Assembly: GCA_934133165.1 (NCBI GenBank)
Contig: CAKPAW010000004.1
Coordinates: 68,619 to 132,618 of the forward strand
Length of the DNA: 64,000 nt
Source of the DNA: an uncultured Clostridia bacterium
GTDB lineage: Bacteria; Bacillota; Clostridia; TANB77; CAG-508
Direction of reading: 5' to 3'
Shown piece after piece: positions 41,186 to 48,323 of this stretch. A program made the translations under genes and the position numbers. The notes beneath the pieces were generated by a model, which saw only the letters and a program-made list of their open reading frames with translations, made no database searches and had not been told where the DNA came from. The stretch's first letter is position 1; the number at the start of each line of letters is the position of its first letter.

Positions 41186-42136
41186 ATGAAATTTGAAGAC
41201 GAATTTTTTAATGAAGGAGAAGATCAAGAAAATAAACAATCTCTAGATGAAATAAAAAAACAAGCAGAAAAAGATAAAGTTTCAAAATTATATGAACAAT
41301 TAGAAAAAATACAAGAAAAATTATCTAACCAAGAATTATCACCACTAAAAAGATTTTTGTTAGAAAATAAATTATCAATTATAGAAATTAGACTAGAAAG
41401 ACAACTTGCTAAATTAGATATGAGAGAGTATAAAGAAGAGTATGAAGAATCAAAAAATGAATTATATGATGATTTTAATGAAAAACTAAAAGTTAAGAAT
41501 AATGAGTTAGAAGACATATTTGAAGAAATTGAACTACAAGAAAGAAAAATTGAACAAAAGATGTCTAGAATGAAAGATAGAGATGCAGATTATAAAGAAA
41601 TCAATAGTGTTAGAACTGGTAGAAAATTGGAAAAAAATTCACGATCAGTATATCAATTTAAAGCAACAGAAAAAGTAGACAACGCTTTACAAAAACAACA
41701 AAAGGAATTAGAAAAGTTAAAAGCTAAAAAAGACTTAAAAAAAGAAGAAATTATTAACTTTAAAAAAGAATTCATTGAAAATGAAAAAATGATGGATTCA
41801 CAAATTGGTAAAGAGATAAAAGAATATAAACCATCTTTATGGCAAAGCTTTAAAACAATATTTTTAGAAATATCAGATAATTTTATAAGCTGGAGAAATA
41901 GTTCTAAACAAGAAAAAGAAGCAGTAAGAAATGCCAAAAGAGAAGCGCGTACAAATGCGAGAATTGATCAAAGTATAGAAAGCAACGCACAAAATAGAGA
42001 AAGAATGGAAGATTTTAAAGGAAGAGTAAACTATCACATTCCTTTAGAAGAACAAAAAGAATATTCAGAAAGAACACAAGAAGAATTAGAACGTGTAAGT
42101 GGAGAGGTAATAGAAAATCCTAGACAAGAAAAATGA
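41186..42136 (+). CDS. Hypothetical coiled-coil protein (316 aa)
   Basis: Not recognised. Almost the whole protein is charged alpha helix with heptad-like spacing (about residues 15-215), rich in Lys, Glu and Gln. A less charged segment KPSLWQSFKTIFLEISDNFISW (about 218-240) contains the only aromatic cluster and could contact a membrane or partner. The C-terminal 70 residues are Arg/Glu-rich and probably disordered. No signal peptide or transmembrane helix is seen. GGGG lies 12 nt before the ATG. Middle gene of a three-gene cluster. Confidence 0.7.
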   Translation: MKFEDEFFNEGEDQENKQSLDEIKKQAEKDKVSKLYEQLEKIQEKLSNQELSPLKRFLLENKLSIIEIRLERQLAKLDMREYKEEYEESKNELYDDFNEKLKVKNNELEDIFEEIELQERKIEQKMSRMKDRDADYKEINSVRTGRKLEKNSRSVYQFKATEKVDNALQKQQKELEKLKAKKDLKKEEIINFKKEFIENEKMMDSQIGKEIKEYKPSLWQSFKTIFLEISDNFISWRNSSKQEKEAVRNAKREARTNARIDQSIESNAQNRERMEDFKGRVNYHIPLEEQKEYSERTQEELERVSGEVIENPRQEK

Positions 42137-42154
42137 ATATGTAATAATTCAAAA

Positions 42155-42523
42155 ATGAAAAAAATAATTCAAAAATTTTCTAAATCAGAAAAAGCAAAGA
42201 CAATTGAAAGAAAAAAGAATAGGAAAACAAAATTACAAGAAAGTGAAAACGAACTTTTAGAGTTAGAACAAATAATAAAAGATGCTGAGATGAAAGAAAT
42301 CATCGAAATGGCAACAAAAGAAGTGGAGAACAATCAAATAAACATAGAAGCAATAGAAAATTCAGCGAGTCATGAAACTAAAAGACTTATGATAGGTATT
42401 CAAATGGAAATTATAAAAAAAGAAAGAAAATTAAATATGTCAAAAATAGAAATAAATGAAAAAGAAGCATTACGAAAAGCTGAAGAAAAAGTTAAAAAGA
42501 TGCCAGAAGATATAGAAAAATAA
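42155..42523 (+). CDS. Hypothetical coiled-coil protein (122 aa)
   Basis: Not recognised. A basic N-terminus (MKKIIQKFSKSEKAKTIERK) is followed by helices rich in Glu, Ile and Lys; no transmembrane helix. It starts 18 nt after the preceding gene and has no clear ribosome binding site, so translation may depend on coupling. The composition (Lys/Glu helices) matches its neighbour, which suggests a shared origin or interaction. Its stop is followed by the promoter of the str operon. Confidence 0.6.
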   Translation: MKKIIQKFSKSEKAKTIERKKNRKTKLQESENELLELEQIIKDAEMKEIIEMATKEVENNQINIEAIENSASHETKRLMIGIQMEIIKKERKLNMSKIEINEKEALRKAEEKVKKMPEDIEK

Positions 42524-42534
42524 CATATTTTATA

Positions 42535-42563
42535 TTGACATATAAACCAAAAAGTGATAAAAT
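42535..42563 (+). promoter_or_regulatory. Promoter of the str operon
   Basis: TTGACA, 17 nt, TAAAAT. Confidence 0.75.
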
Positions 42564-42568
42564 AATAA

Positions 42569-42618
42569 CCGCTAGTGTAAAATGCTAAACATAGCATTTC
42601 CGTAGCGGTTTTATTTTG
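42569..42618 (+). promoter_or_regulatory. Attenuator-like hairpin in the str operon leader
   Basis: The outer stem CCGCTA/TAGCGG and inner stem AATGCTA/TAGCATT make one long hairpin followed by TTTTATTTTG. It begins at the predicted transcription start of the promoter at 42535-42563 and precedes rpsL, so unregulated transcripts would stop after about 50 nt. It may instead terminate the upstream coiled-coil cluster. Confidence 0.6.
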
Positions 42619-42662
42619 TCGAAAGATAGAATGAAAATAAAATTTAAGGAGGTGAAATTTAA

Positions 42663-43076
42663 GTGCCAACAATTAACCAATTAGTAAGAAAAGGAAGACA
42701 TACTGCAACAACTAAATCTACATCACCAGCTCTACAACATGGTTACAATTCTATGAAGAAAAAAGTAACAGATAGAAGAGCACCACAAAAAAGAGGTGTA
42801 TGTACAGTAGTTAAAACAGTAACACCTAAAAAGCCAAACTCTGCTTTAAGAAAAGTAGCCAGAGTAAGACTTTCAAATGGGTATGAAGTAACATCTTATA
42901 TTCCTGGAATCGGACATAACCTACAAGAGCATAGCGTTGTTCTAATTAGAGGTGGAAGGGTAAAAGATTTACCTGGTGTTCGTTACCACATTATAAGAGG
43001 TACATTAGACACAGCTGGTGTAAAAGACAGAATGCAAGCTAGATCTAAGTACGGAGCAAAAAGACCTAAAAAATAG
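42663..43076 (+). CDS. rpsL: 30S ribosomal protein uS12
   Basis: 137 residues. Contains PTINQLVRKGR, QKRGVCTVVKT, TPKKPNSALRKVARVRL and GGRVKDLPGVRYHIIRGTLD, the decoding-centre loops. The lysines whose mutation gives streptomycin resistance (in TPKKPNS and GRVKDLPG) are wild type. A roughly 15-residue insertion (HGYNSMKKKVTDRRA) between SPALQ and PQKRG is seen in many Clostridia. The start is GTG 42663 with AAGGAGGTGA upstream. Confidence 0.98.
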   Translation: MPTINQLVRKGRHTATTKSTSPALQHGYNSMKKKVTDRRAPQKRGVCTVVKTVTPKKPNSALRKVARVRLSNGYEVTSYIPGIGHNLQEHSVVLIRGGRVKDLPGVRYHIIRGTLDTAGVKDRMQARSKYGAKRPKK

Positions 43077-43272
43077 AAAATAATTTTAGTGCATATAAGA
43101 AATTACTAATTTGAAGTAGAAGTTAAATTTTTAGCTTTGGTGCTTAAATTTATAATAGATTATACGCGCTATACTGAAGAAGTTTGAGAAGAAAATAAAG
43201 TATTAAATTTCTTAAGAGTACCAAAGATACTTTTATATAGGTATCTAACATATTAATAAGGAGGGAAGAATA
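43077..43272 (+). other. 196-nt gap between rpsL and rpsG
   Basis: No gene. A TAAATTT/AAATTTA hairpin around 43125-43155 and AGATAC/GTATCT around 43225-43248 could form a leader for uS7 autoregulation. The gap is longer than usual for this operon. No convincing internal promoter. Confidence 0.35.
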
Positions 43273-43743
43273 GTGCCAAGAAGAGGATTTATAGCAAAAA
43301 GAGATGTAATAGCAGATCCAATGTACAATAGCAAACTTGTTACAAAATTAGTTAACAATGTTATGTTAGATGGTAAAAAAACAGTAGCTCAAAAAATAGT
43401 ATATGATGCATTTGATATCATAAAAGAAAAAGAGCAAAGAGATCCGCTAGAAGTATTTGAAGAAGCACTTAACAATGTAATGCCAGTACTAGAAGTAAAG
43501 GCAAGAAGAGTTGGAGGTGCTACATATCAAGTACCATTAGAAATTAGACCAGAAAGAAGACAAACTTTAGGTTTAAGATGGTTAGTATCATATGCTAGAA
43601 ACAGACATGAAAAAACTATGGCTGAAAAACTAGCAGGTGAAATCTTAGATGCTATCGCAGGAAATGGTGGAGCATTCAAGAAGAAAGAAGATATGCATAG
43701 AATGGCAGAAGCTAATAAAGCATTTGCACATTACAAATGGTAA
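43273..43743 (+). CDS. rpsG: 30S ribosomal protein uS7
   Basis: 156 residues, normal length. Segments PRRGFIAKRDVIADP, KLVTKLVNNVMLDGKK, ARRVGGATYQVPLEIRPERR and LRWLVSYARNR are the 16S rRNA-binding core. The end MHRMAEANKAFAHYKW is typical. It nucleates folding of the 16S 3' domain. The start is GTG 43273 with AAGGAGGGAAG upstream. fusA follows after 24 nt. Confidence 0.98.
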   Translation: MPRRGFIAKRDVIADPMYNSKLVTKLVNNVMLDGKKTVAQKIVYDAFDIIKEKEQRDPLEVFEEALNNVMPVLEVKARRVGGATYQVPLEIRPERRQTLGLRWLVSYARNRHEKTMAEKLAGEILDAIAGNGGAFKKKEDMHRMAEANKAFAHYKW

Positions 43744-43767
43744 AAATATAACAAGGAGGATAAATAT

Positions 43768-45852
43768 ATGGCTGGAAGAGAGTTTCCTTTAGAGAAAACA
43801 AGAAACATAGGAATCATGGCCCATATAGATGCTGGAAAAACTACTACTACAGAAAGAATTCTATTCTATACAGGTAGAACTCATAAAATAGGAGAAGTTC
43901 ACGAAGGTGCAGCTACAATGGACTGGATGGTTCAAGAACAAGAAAGAGGTATTACAATTACTTCAGCCGCAACTACATGTAAATGGTTAGGACATAGAAT
44001 CAATATTATAGATACTCCAGGTCACGTTGACTTCACAGTAGAAGTTGAAAGATCTTTAAGAGTACTAGATGGTTCTGTACTTGTACTTGCAGCAAGAAGT
44101 GGTGTACAACCACAATCTGAAACAGTTTGGAAACAAGCTAACAAATATATGGTACCAAGAATGGCATACGTAAATAAAATGGATATGACAGGCGCTGATT
44201 TCTATGGTTGCGTTGAGCAAATGAAAGATAGATTAAAAGCAAATGCTATTCCAATTGAGTTACCAATTGGTGCTGAAGACAATTTCAAAGGAATTGTTGA
44301 CTTAGTAAAAATGAGAGCTTTCATTCATAAAGATGATTTAGGAAAAGAAATTGAAGAATGTGATATTCCTGAAGATTTAAAAGAAAAAGCTGAAAAATAT
44401 AGAGCAGAAATGGTAGAAGCAGTTGCAGAACAAGATGATGAATTAATGATGAAATATTTAGACGGAGAAGAATTAACAATAGATGAAATAAGAGCAGGTC
44501 TAAGAAAAGGAACAATAGCAAACACAATAGTTCCTGTAACATGTGGTTCATCATACAAAAATAAAGGTGTACAAGAATTATTAGATGCTATAGTATACTA
44601 TATGCCATCACCACTTGATATTCCACATATTAAAGGTGTAGATGAAGCTGGAAACGAAGTAGAAAGAAAAACTTCAGATTCAGAACCATTTGCAGCATTA
44701 GCATTCAAAATTGCAACAGACCCATTTGTTGGAAAACTTTGTTTCTTTAGAGTATATTCAGGAACATTAGAAGCTGGATCTACAATATTAAATGCAAACA
44801 AAGATAAAAAAGATAGAATGGGAAGAATTCTATTAATGCACGCTAACCACAGAGAAGATATAGATAAAGTATATGCTGGAGATATAGCAGCAGCAGTAGG
44901 ACTAAAAGAAGTATCTACAGGAGATACACTTTGTGACCCTGCTCACCCAGTTATATTAGAATCTATGGAATTCCCAGAGCCAGTTATCGATATCGCTATA
45001 GAGCCAAAAGATAAAGCAAATAGCGAAAAAATGAGTATAGCTTTAGCAAAACTTGCTGAAGAAGATCCAACATTCAAAACTCATACAGATCAAGAAACTG
45101 GACAAACAATTATCGCTGGTATGGGTGAACTTCACCTAGATATCATCGTAGACAGATTAAAGAGAGAATTTAAAGTTGAATGTACTGTAGGTAAACCACA
45201 AGTTTCTTACAAAGAGACAATTAGAAATAAAGTTAAAGTTCAAGGTAAATTTGCTCGTCAATCTGGTGGACGTGGACAATATGGTGACGTATGGTTAGAG
45301 ATGGAACCATTAGAGCCAGGTTCAGGAATTGTATTTGAAAGTAAAATTGTTGGAGGAGCTGTTCCAAAAGAATATGTAAAACCAACAGAAGATGGTATTA
45401 GAGAAGCAGCTGAAAGTGGTATTTTAGCTGGTTACCCAGTTATAGATTTCAAAGCTACATTAGTAGATGGATCTTACCACGAAGTTGACTCTTCAGAAAT
45501 GGCATTCAAAATAGCAGGTTCTATGGCATTCAAAGAAGGATGTCGTCAAGCTAAATCTGTACTATTAGAGCCAATTATGAAAGTTGAAGTAACAGTTCCA
45601 GAAGAATACATGGGAGACGTCATTGGAGACATTAATGCAAGACGTGGAAGAATGGAAGGTATGGAAGCAAGAGCTGGAGAACAAATAATACATGGATTTA
45701 TTCCTTTATCAGAAATGTTTGGTTATGCAACAGACCTACGTTCTAAAACTCAAGGTAGAGGAACATATGCAATGGAACCATCTCATTATGAAGAAGTTCC
45801 AAAATCAGTTCTAGAAGCAATAGTAGCTTCAAGAACTAAAAAACAAGACTAA
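43768..45852 (+). CDS. fusA: Elongation factor G
   Basis: 694 residues. Translocation GTPase: G1 AHIDAGKTTTTERIL, the switch region RGITITSAATT, G3 DTPGHVDFT, G4 NKMD. Domains II-V follow, with the domain IV loop in PVIDFKATLVDGSYHEVDSSEMAFK. AAGGAGG is 8 nt before the ATG. Fusidic-acid contact regions look ordinary. Third gene of the str operon. Confidence 0.98.
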   Translation: MAGREFPLEKTRNIGIMAHIDAGKTTTTERILFYTGRTHKIGEVHEGAATMDWMVQEQERGITITSAATTCKWLGHRINIIDTPGHVDFTVEVERSLRVLDGSVLVLAARSGVQPQSETVWKQANKYMVPRMAYVNKMDMTGADFYGCVEQMKDRLKANAIPIELPIGAEDNFKGIVDLVKMRAFIHKDDLGKEIEECDIPEDLKEKAEKYRAEMVEAVAEQDDELMMKYLDGEELTIDEIRAGLRKGTIANTIVPVTCGSSYKNKGVQELLDAIVYYMPSPLDIPHIKGVDEAGNEVERKTSDSEPFAALAFKIATDPFVGKLCFFRVYSGTLEAGSTILNANKDKKDRMGRILLMHANHREDIDKVYAGDIAAAVGLKEVSTGDTLCDPAHPVILESMEFPEPVIDIAIEPKDKANSEKMSIALAKLAEEDPTFKTHTDQETGQTIIAGMGELHLDIIVDRLKREFKVECTVGKPQVSYKETIRNKVKVQGKFARQSGGRGQYGDVWLEMEPLEPGSGIVFESKIVGGAVPKEYVKPTEDGIREAAESGILAGYPVIDFKATLVDGSYHEVDSSEMAFKIAGSMAFKEGCRQAKSVLLEPIMKVEVTVPEEYMGDVIGDINARRGRMEGMEARAGEQIIHGFIPLSEMFGYATDLRSKTQGRGTYAMEPSHYEEVPKSVLEAIVASRTKKQD

Positions 45853-45870
45853 TAAAAATAAATAAAGTAC

Positions 45871-45899
45871 TTGCATTTTTAGCAAATATGTTATAAAAT
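45871..45899 (+). promoter_or_regulatory. Internal promoter of tuf
   Basis: TTGCAT, 17 nt, TAAAAT. It gives a leader of about 130 nt. Confidence 0.65.
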
Positions 45900-45974
45900 G
45901 CAAATGCAAAATTAAATTAGTTATTAATTTTAAAACATAAAAGAGTGGTGAACTTAAATCACTAAAAGCCAATA

Positions 45975-46011
45975 AAATTTTAATCAAAAACGTAGTTTTT
46001 CATTAAAATTT
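45975..46011 (+). promoter_or_regulatory. Hairpin in the tuf leader
   Basis: Two stacked stems, AAATTTTAAT/ATTAAAATTT outside and AAAAAC/GTTTTT inside, with single unpaired C residues between. It ends 9 nt before the AAGGAGG site, so it could influence translation or stability. Confidence 0.5.
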
Positions 46012-46035
46012 ATATAAAAAGGAGGAAATAAAAAA

Positions 46036-47235
46036 ATGGCAAAGGAAAAATTTGAAAGAACTAAACCACACGTTAACATTGGTACAATCGGACATGTTGA
46101 CCATGGTAAAACAACAACAACAGCAGCTATTACTAAATACTTAGGATTATTAGGAAAAGCTAAATATGAAGCTTATGATGCAATTGATAGTGCACCAGAA
46201 GAAAAAGAAAGAGGAATCACAATTAATACAGCTCACGTAGAGTATGAAACAGATGCAAGACACTATGCACATGTTGACTGCCCAGGCCATGCTGACTATG
46301 TTAAAAACATGATCACAGGTGCTGCACAAATGGACGGAGCAATTTTAGTTGTTTCAGCAGCTGATGGACCAATGCCTCAAACAAGAGAGCACATCTTACT
46401 TGCAAGACAAGTTGGTGTTAAATATATCGTTGTTTACTTAAATAAATGCGATATGGTTGATGATCCAGAATTATTAGAATTAGTTGAAATGGAAGTTAGA
46501 GACCTATTAACAGAATATGGTTTCCCAGGAGACGAGATTCCAATTATAAAAGGTTCTTCATTAAAAGTTCTAGAATCTACATCAACAGATCCAAACGCAC
46601 CAGAATATCAATGCATGAAAGAATTAATGGATGCAGTTGATAGCTATATCCCAACACCAGAAAGACCAATCGACCAACCATTCTTAATGCCAGTAGAAGA
46701 TGTATTCACAATTACAGGACGTGGAACAGTTGCTACAGGTAGAGTAGAAAGAGGAGTTGTAAAAATCCAAGACGAAGTTGAAATAGTTGGTATCAAACCA
46801 ATCAACAAGAGCGTTGTAACAGGTGTTGAAATGTTCAGAAAATTATTAGATCAAGCAGAAGCTGGAGATAATATCGGTGTATTATTAAGAGGTATTGATA
46901 GAAAAGACATCGAAAGAGGTCAAGTTTTAGCAAAACCAGGAACAATACATCCACATACAAAATTCACATCTCAAGTATACGTTTTAACTAAAGAAGAAGG
47001 TGGACGTCATACACCATTCTTTAACGGATACAGACCACAATTCTATTTCAGAACAACAGACGTTACAGGTGTTATTAATTTACCTGCTGGAACAGAAATG
47101 GTTATGCCAGGTGATAACGTAGATATGGAAATCGAATTAATTACTCCAATCGCTATCGAAAAAGGACTAAGATTCGCTATCCGTGAAGGTGGTAGAACAG
47201 TTGGTTCAGGTGTCGTAGCTGATATCAAAGAATAA
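46036..47235 (+). CDS. tuf: Elongation factor Tu
   Basis: 399 residues. Delivers aminoacyl-tRNA to the ribosome. G1 GHVDHGKTTTTAAIT, switch region GITINTAHVEYET, G3 DCPGHADYVKNMITGAAQMDG, G4 NKCDMVDD. Domain II/III segments GRGTVATGRVERG and TPFFNGYRPQFYFRTTDVTG are complete. The codon choice shows more C-ending codons than neighbours, as expected for a highly expressed gene. It has its own promoter and terminator. Confidence 0.99.
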   Translation: MAKEKFERTKPHVNIGTIGHVDHGKTTTTAAITKYLGLLGKAKYEAYDAIDSAPEEKERGITINTAHVEYETDARHYAHVDCPGHADYVKNMITGAAQMDGAILVVSAADGPMPQTREHILLARQVGVKYIVVYLNKCDMVDDPELLELVEMEVRDLLTEYGFPGDEIPIIKGSSLKVLESTSTDPNAPEYQCMKELMDAVDSYIPTPERPIDQPFLMPVEDVFTITGRGTVATGRVERGVVKIQDEVEIVGIKPINKSVVTGVEMFRKLLDQAEAGDNIGVLLRGIDRKDIERGQVLAKPGTIHPHTKFTSQVYVLTKEEGGRHTPFFNGYRPQFYFRTTDVTGVINLPAGTEMVMPGDNVDMEIELITPIAIEKGLRFAIREGGRTVGSGVVADIKE

Positions 47236-47245
47236 TTAATATAGT

Positions 47246-47287
47246 AATAGCAAGGGTTTGCAATATAGCCACTTGCTATTTTTTTGC
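47246..47287 (+). terminator. Terminator of tuf
   Basis: AATAGCAAG/CTTGCTATT stem followed by seven T. Confidence 0.88.
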
Positions 47288-47342
47288 CTATTTAACGTTT
47301 TTTTAACTATCTAATTTTAAATATTAATATAAAAATATTCTA

Positions 47343-47371
47343 TTGCATTGCCAAAAAACAAATGATATAAT
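47343..47371 (+). promoter_or_regulatory. Sigma-A-type promoter of the RsiV-like gene
   Basis: TTGCAT, 17 nt, TATAAT, 32 nt before the ATG. Confidence 0.65.
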
Positions 47372-47403
47372 AAAACAAAAAAGAAAAAAAGTAGGTGTTA
47401 CAT

Positions 47404-48258
47404 ATGAAAAAAAGAAATATATTATATATTGCAATTGCAGCAATATGTGTTATTGCAATTATAGTTGGTGTGTATGCACAAGTATTTGGAGATAAGCCAA
47501 AACAAAATACAATTAAAAACGAAGTAATAAATACAGGTGATGATGATACAGCAACAGATCCAGAGGTATTAAAACAAGAATTTAATTCTTTATTTAATAA
47601 TTCTTTTGATGATCAAGGTTATGATAAAACATCAATAAAAAAATTAGCTGGATATGAAGAACAAGATGTAATATATGCAGTATATAGAATAAAAGAAGAA
47701 AAAGATGAAAAATATAGTGTTAATATAAACATCCCAGTTTTCAATGTAGACGGAGAAGTGGCTTCAGAGTTTAATGCTACAACACAATCTATATTTGCTA
47801 ATAAAGCAGGAAATGTTTTATCAAATAGTCAAAGTTATACAATATATGATGTTGAATATGTAGGTTACTTAAATGAGAATATTTTATCATTAGTAATTAA
47901 ATCAACATTGAAAGAAGGAAATAACCCTCAAAGAATTATTGTGCAAACATATAACTATGATATCACAACAGGTAAAAAGTTAACATTGAATGAAGTTTTA
48001 GAGGCAAAAGGAATTAGTGAAAAAGAAGTAAATAAAAAGATAGAACGTCAAGTAACAGAAGCTAACAAAAATGCAGAGGCATTATCAGAAGCATTAGCAA
48101 GTGCAGGGCAAACAGTATATAAGAGAGATGTAAATAATGCAATGTATGTTACAGATAACGTAAATCATTTCTTTGTAGGATTAGATGGACAAATATATAT
48201 TGTTTATCCATATGGAAATTCAAACTTTACATCAGAAATGGATATAATAAAAGTATAA
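47404..48258 (+). CDS. Membrane-anchored DUF4163/DUF3298 (RsiV-like) protein
   Basis: 284 residues. A signal anchor (KKRNILYIAIAAICVIAIIVG) is followed by an Asn/Asp-rich linker and an extracytoplasmic domain. The domain shows the INIPVFN start, LVIKSTLKEGN and a YNYDITTGKKLTLNEVL segment. It ends with NHFFVGLDGQIYIVYPYG. This pattern fits the DUF4163-DUF3298 pair, found in the lysozyme-sensing anti-sigma factor RsiV and in the deacetylase PdaC. No sigma factor or deacetylase domain is adjacent, so it is not a complete anti-sigma factor. Role: possibly wall or lysozyme sensing (inference). Start at 47404 (AGGTG upstream). Confidence 0.75.
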   Translation: MKKRNILYIAIAAICVIAIIVGVYAQVFGDKPKQNTIKNEVINTGDDDTATDPEVLKQEFNSLFNNSFDDQGYDKTSIKKLAGYEEQDVIYAVYRIKEEKDEKYSVNINIPVFNVDGEVASEFNATTQSIFANKAGNVLSNSQSYTIYDVEYVGYLNENILSLVIKSTLKEGNNPQRIIVQTYNYDITTGKKLTLNEVLEAKGISEKEVNKKIERQVTEANKNAEALSEALASAGQTVYKRDVNNAMYVTDNVNHFFVGLDGQIYIVYPYGNSNFTSEMDIIKV

Positions 48259-48267
48259 AATTAATAT

Positions 48268-48296
48268 GTGTGCCAATAGAAAAGCTCTTGGCACAC
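48268..48296 (+). other. Hairpin after the RsiV-like gene
   Basis: GTGTGCCAA/TTGGCACAC perfect 9-bp stem without a T-run, 27 nt before the topB start. Confidence 0.55.
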
Positions 48297-48323
48297 AATT
48301 TGTAATAGCAAAGGATGTTTAAA

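Noticed and set aside
42663..43076. Insertion in uS12 (HGYNSMKKKVTDRRA) as an anomaly
   Set aside because: Comparable insertions between SPALQ and PQKRG are common in clostridial S12, so it is not unusual.
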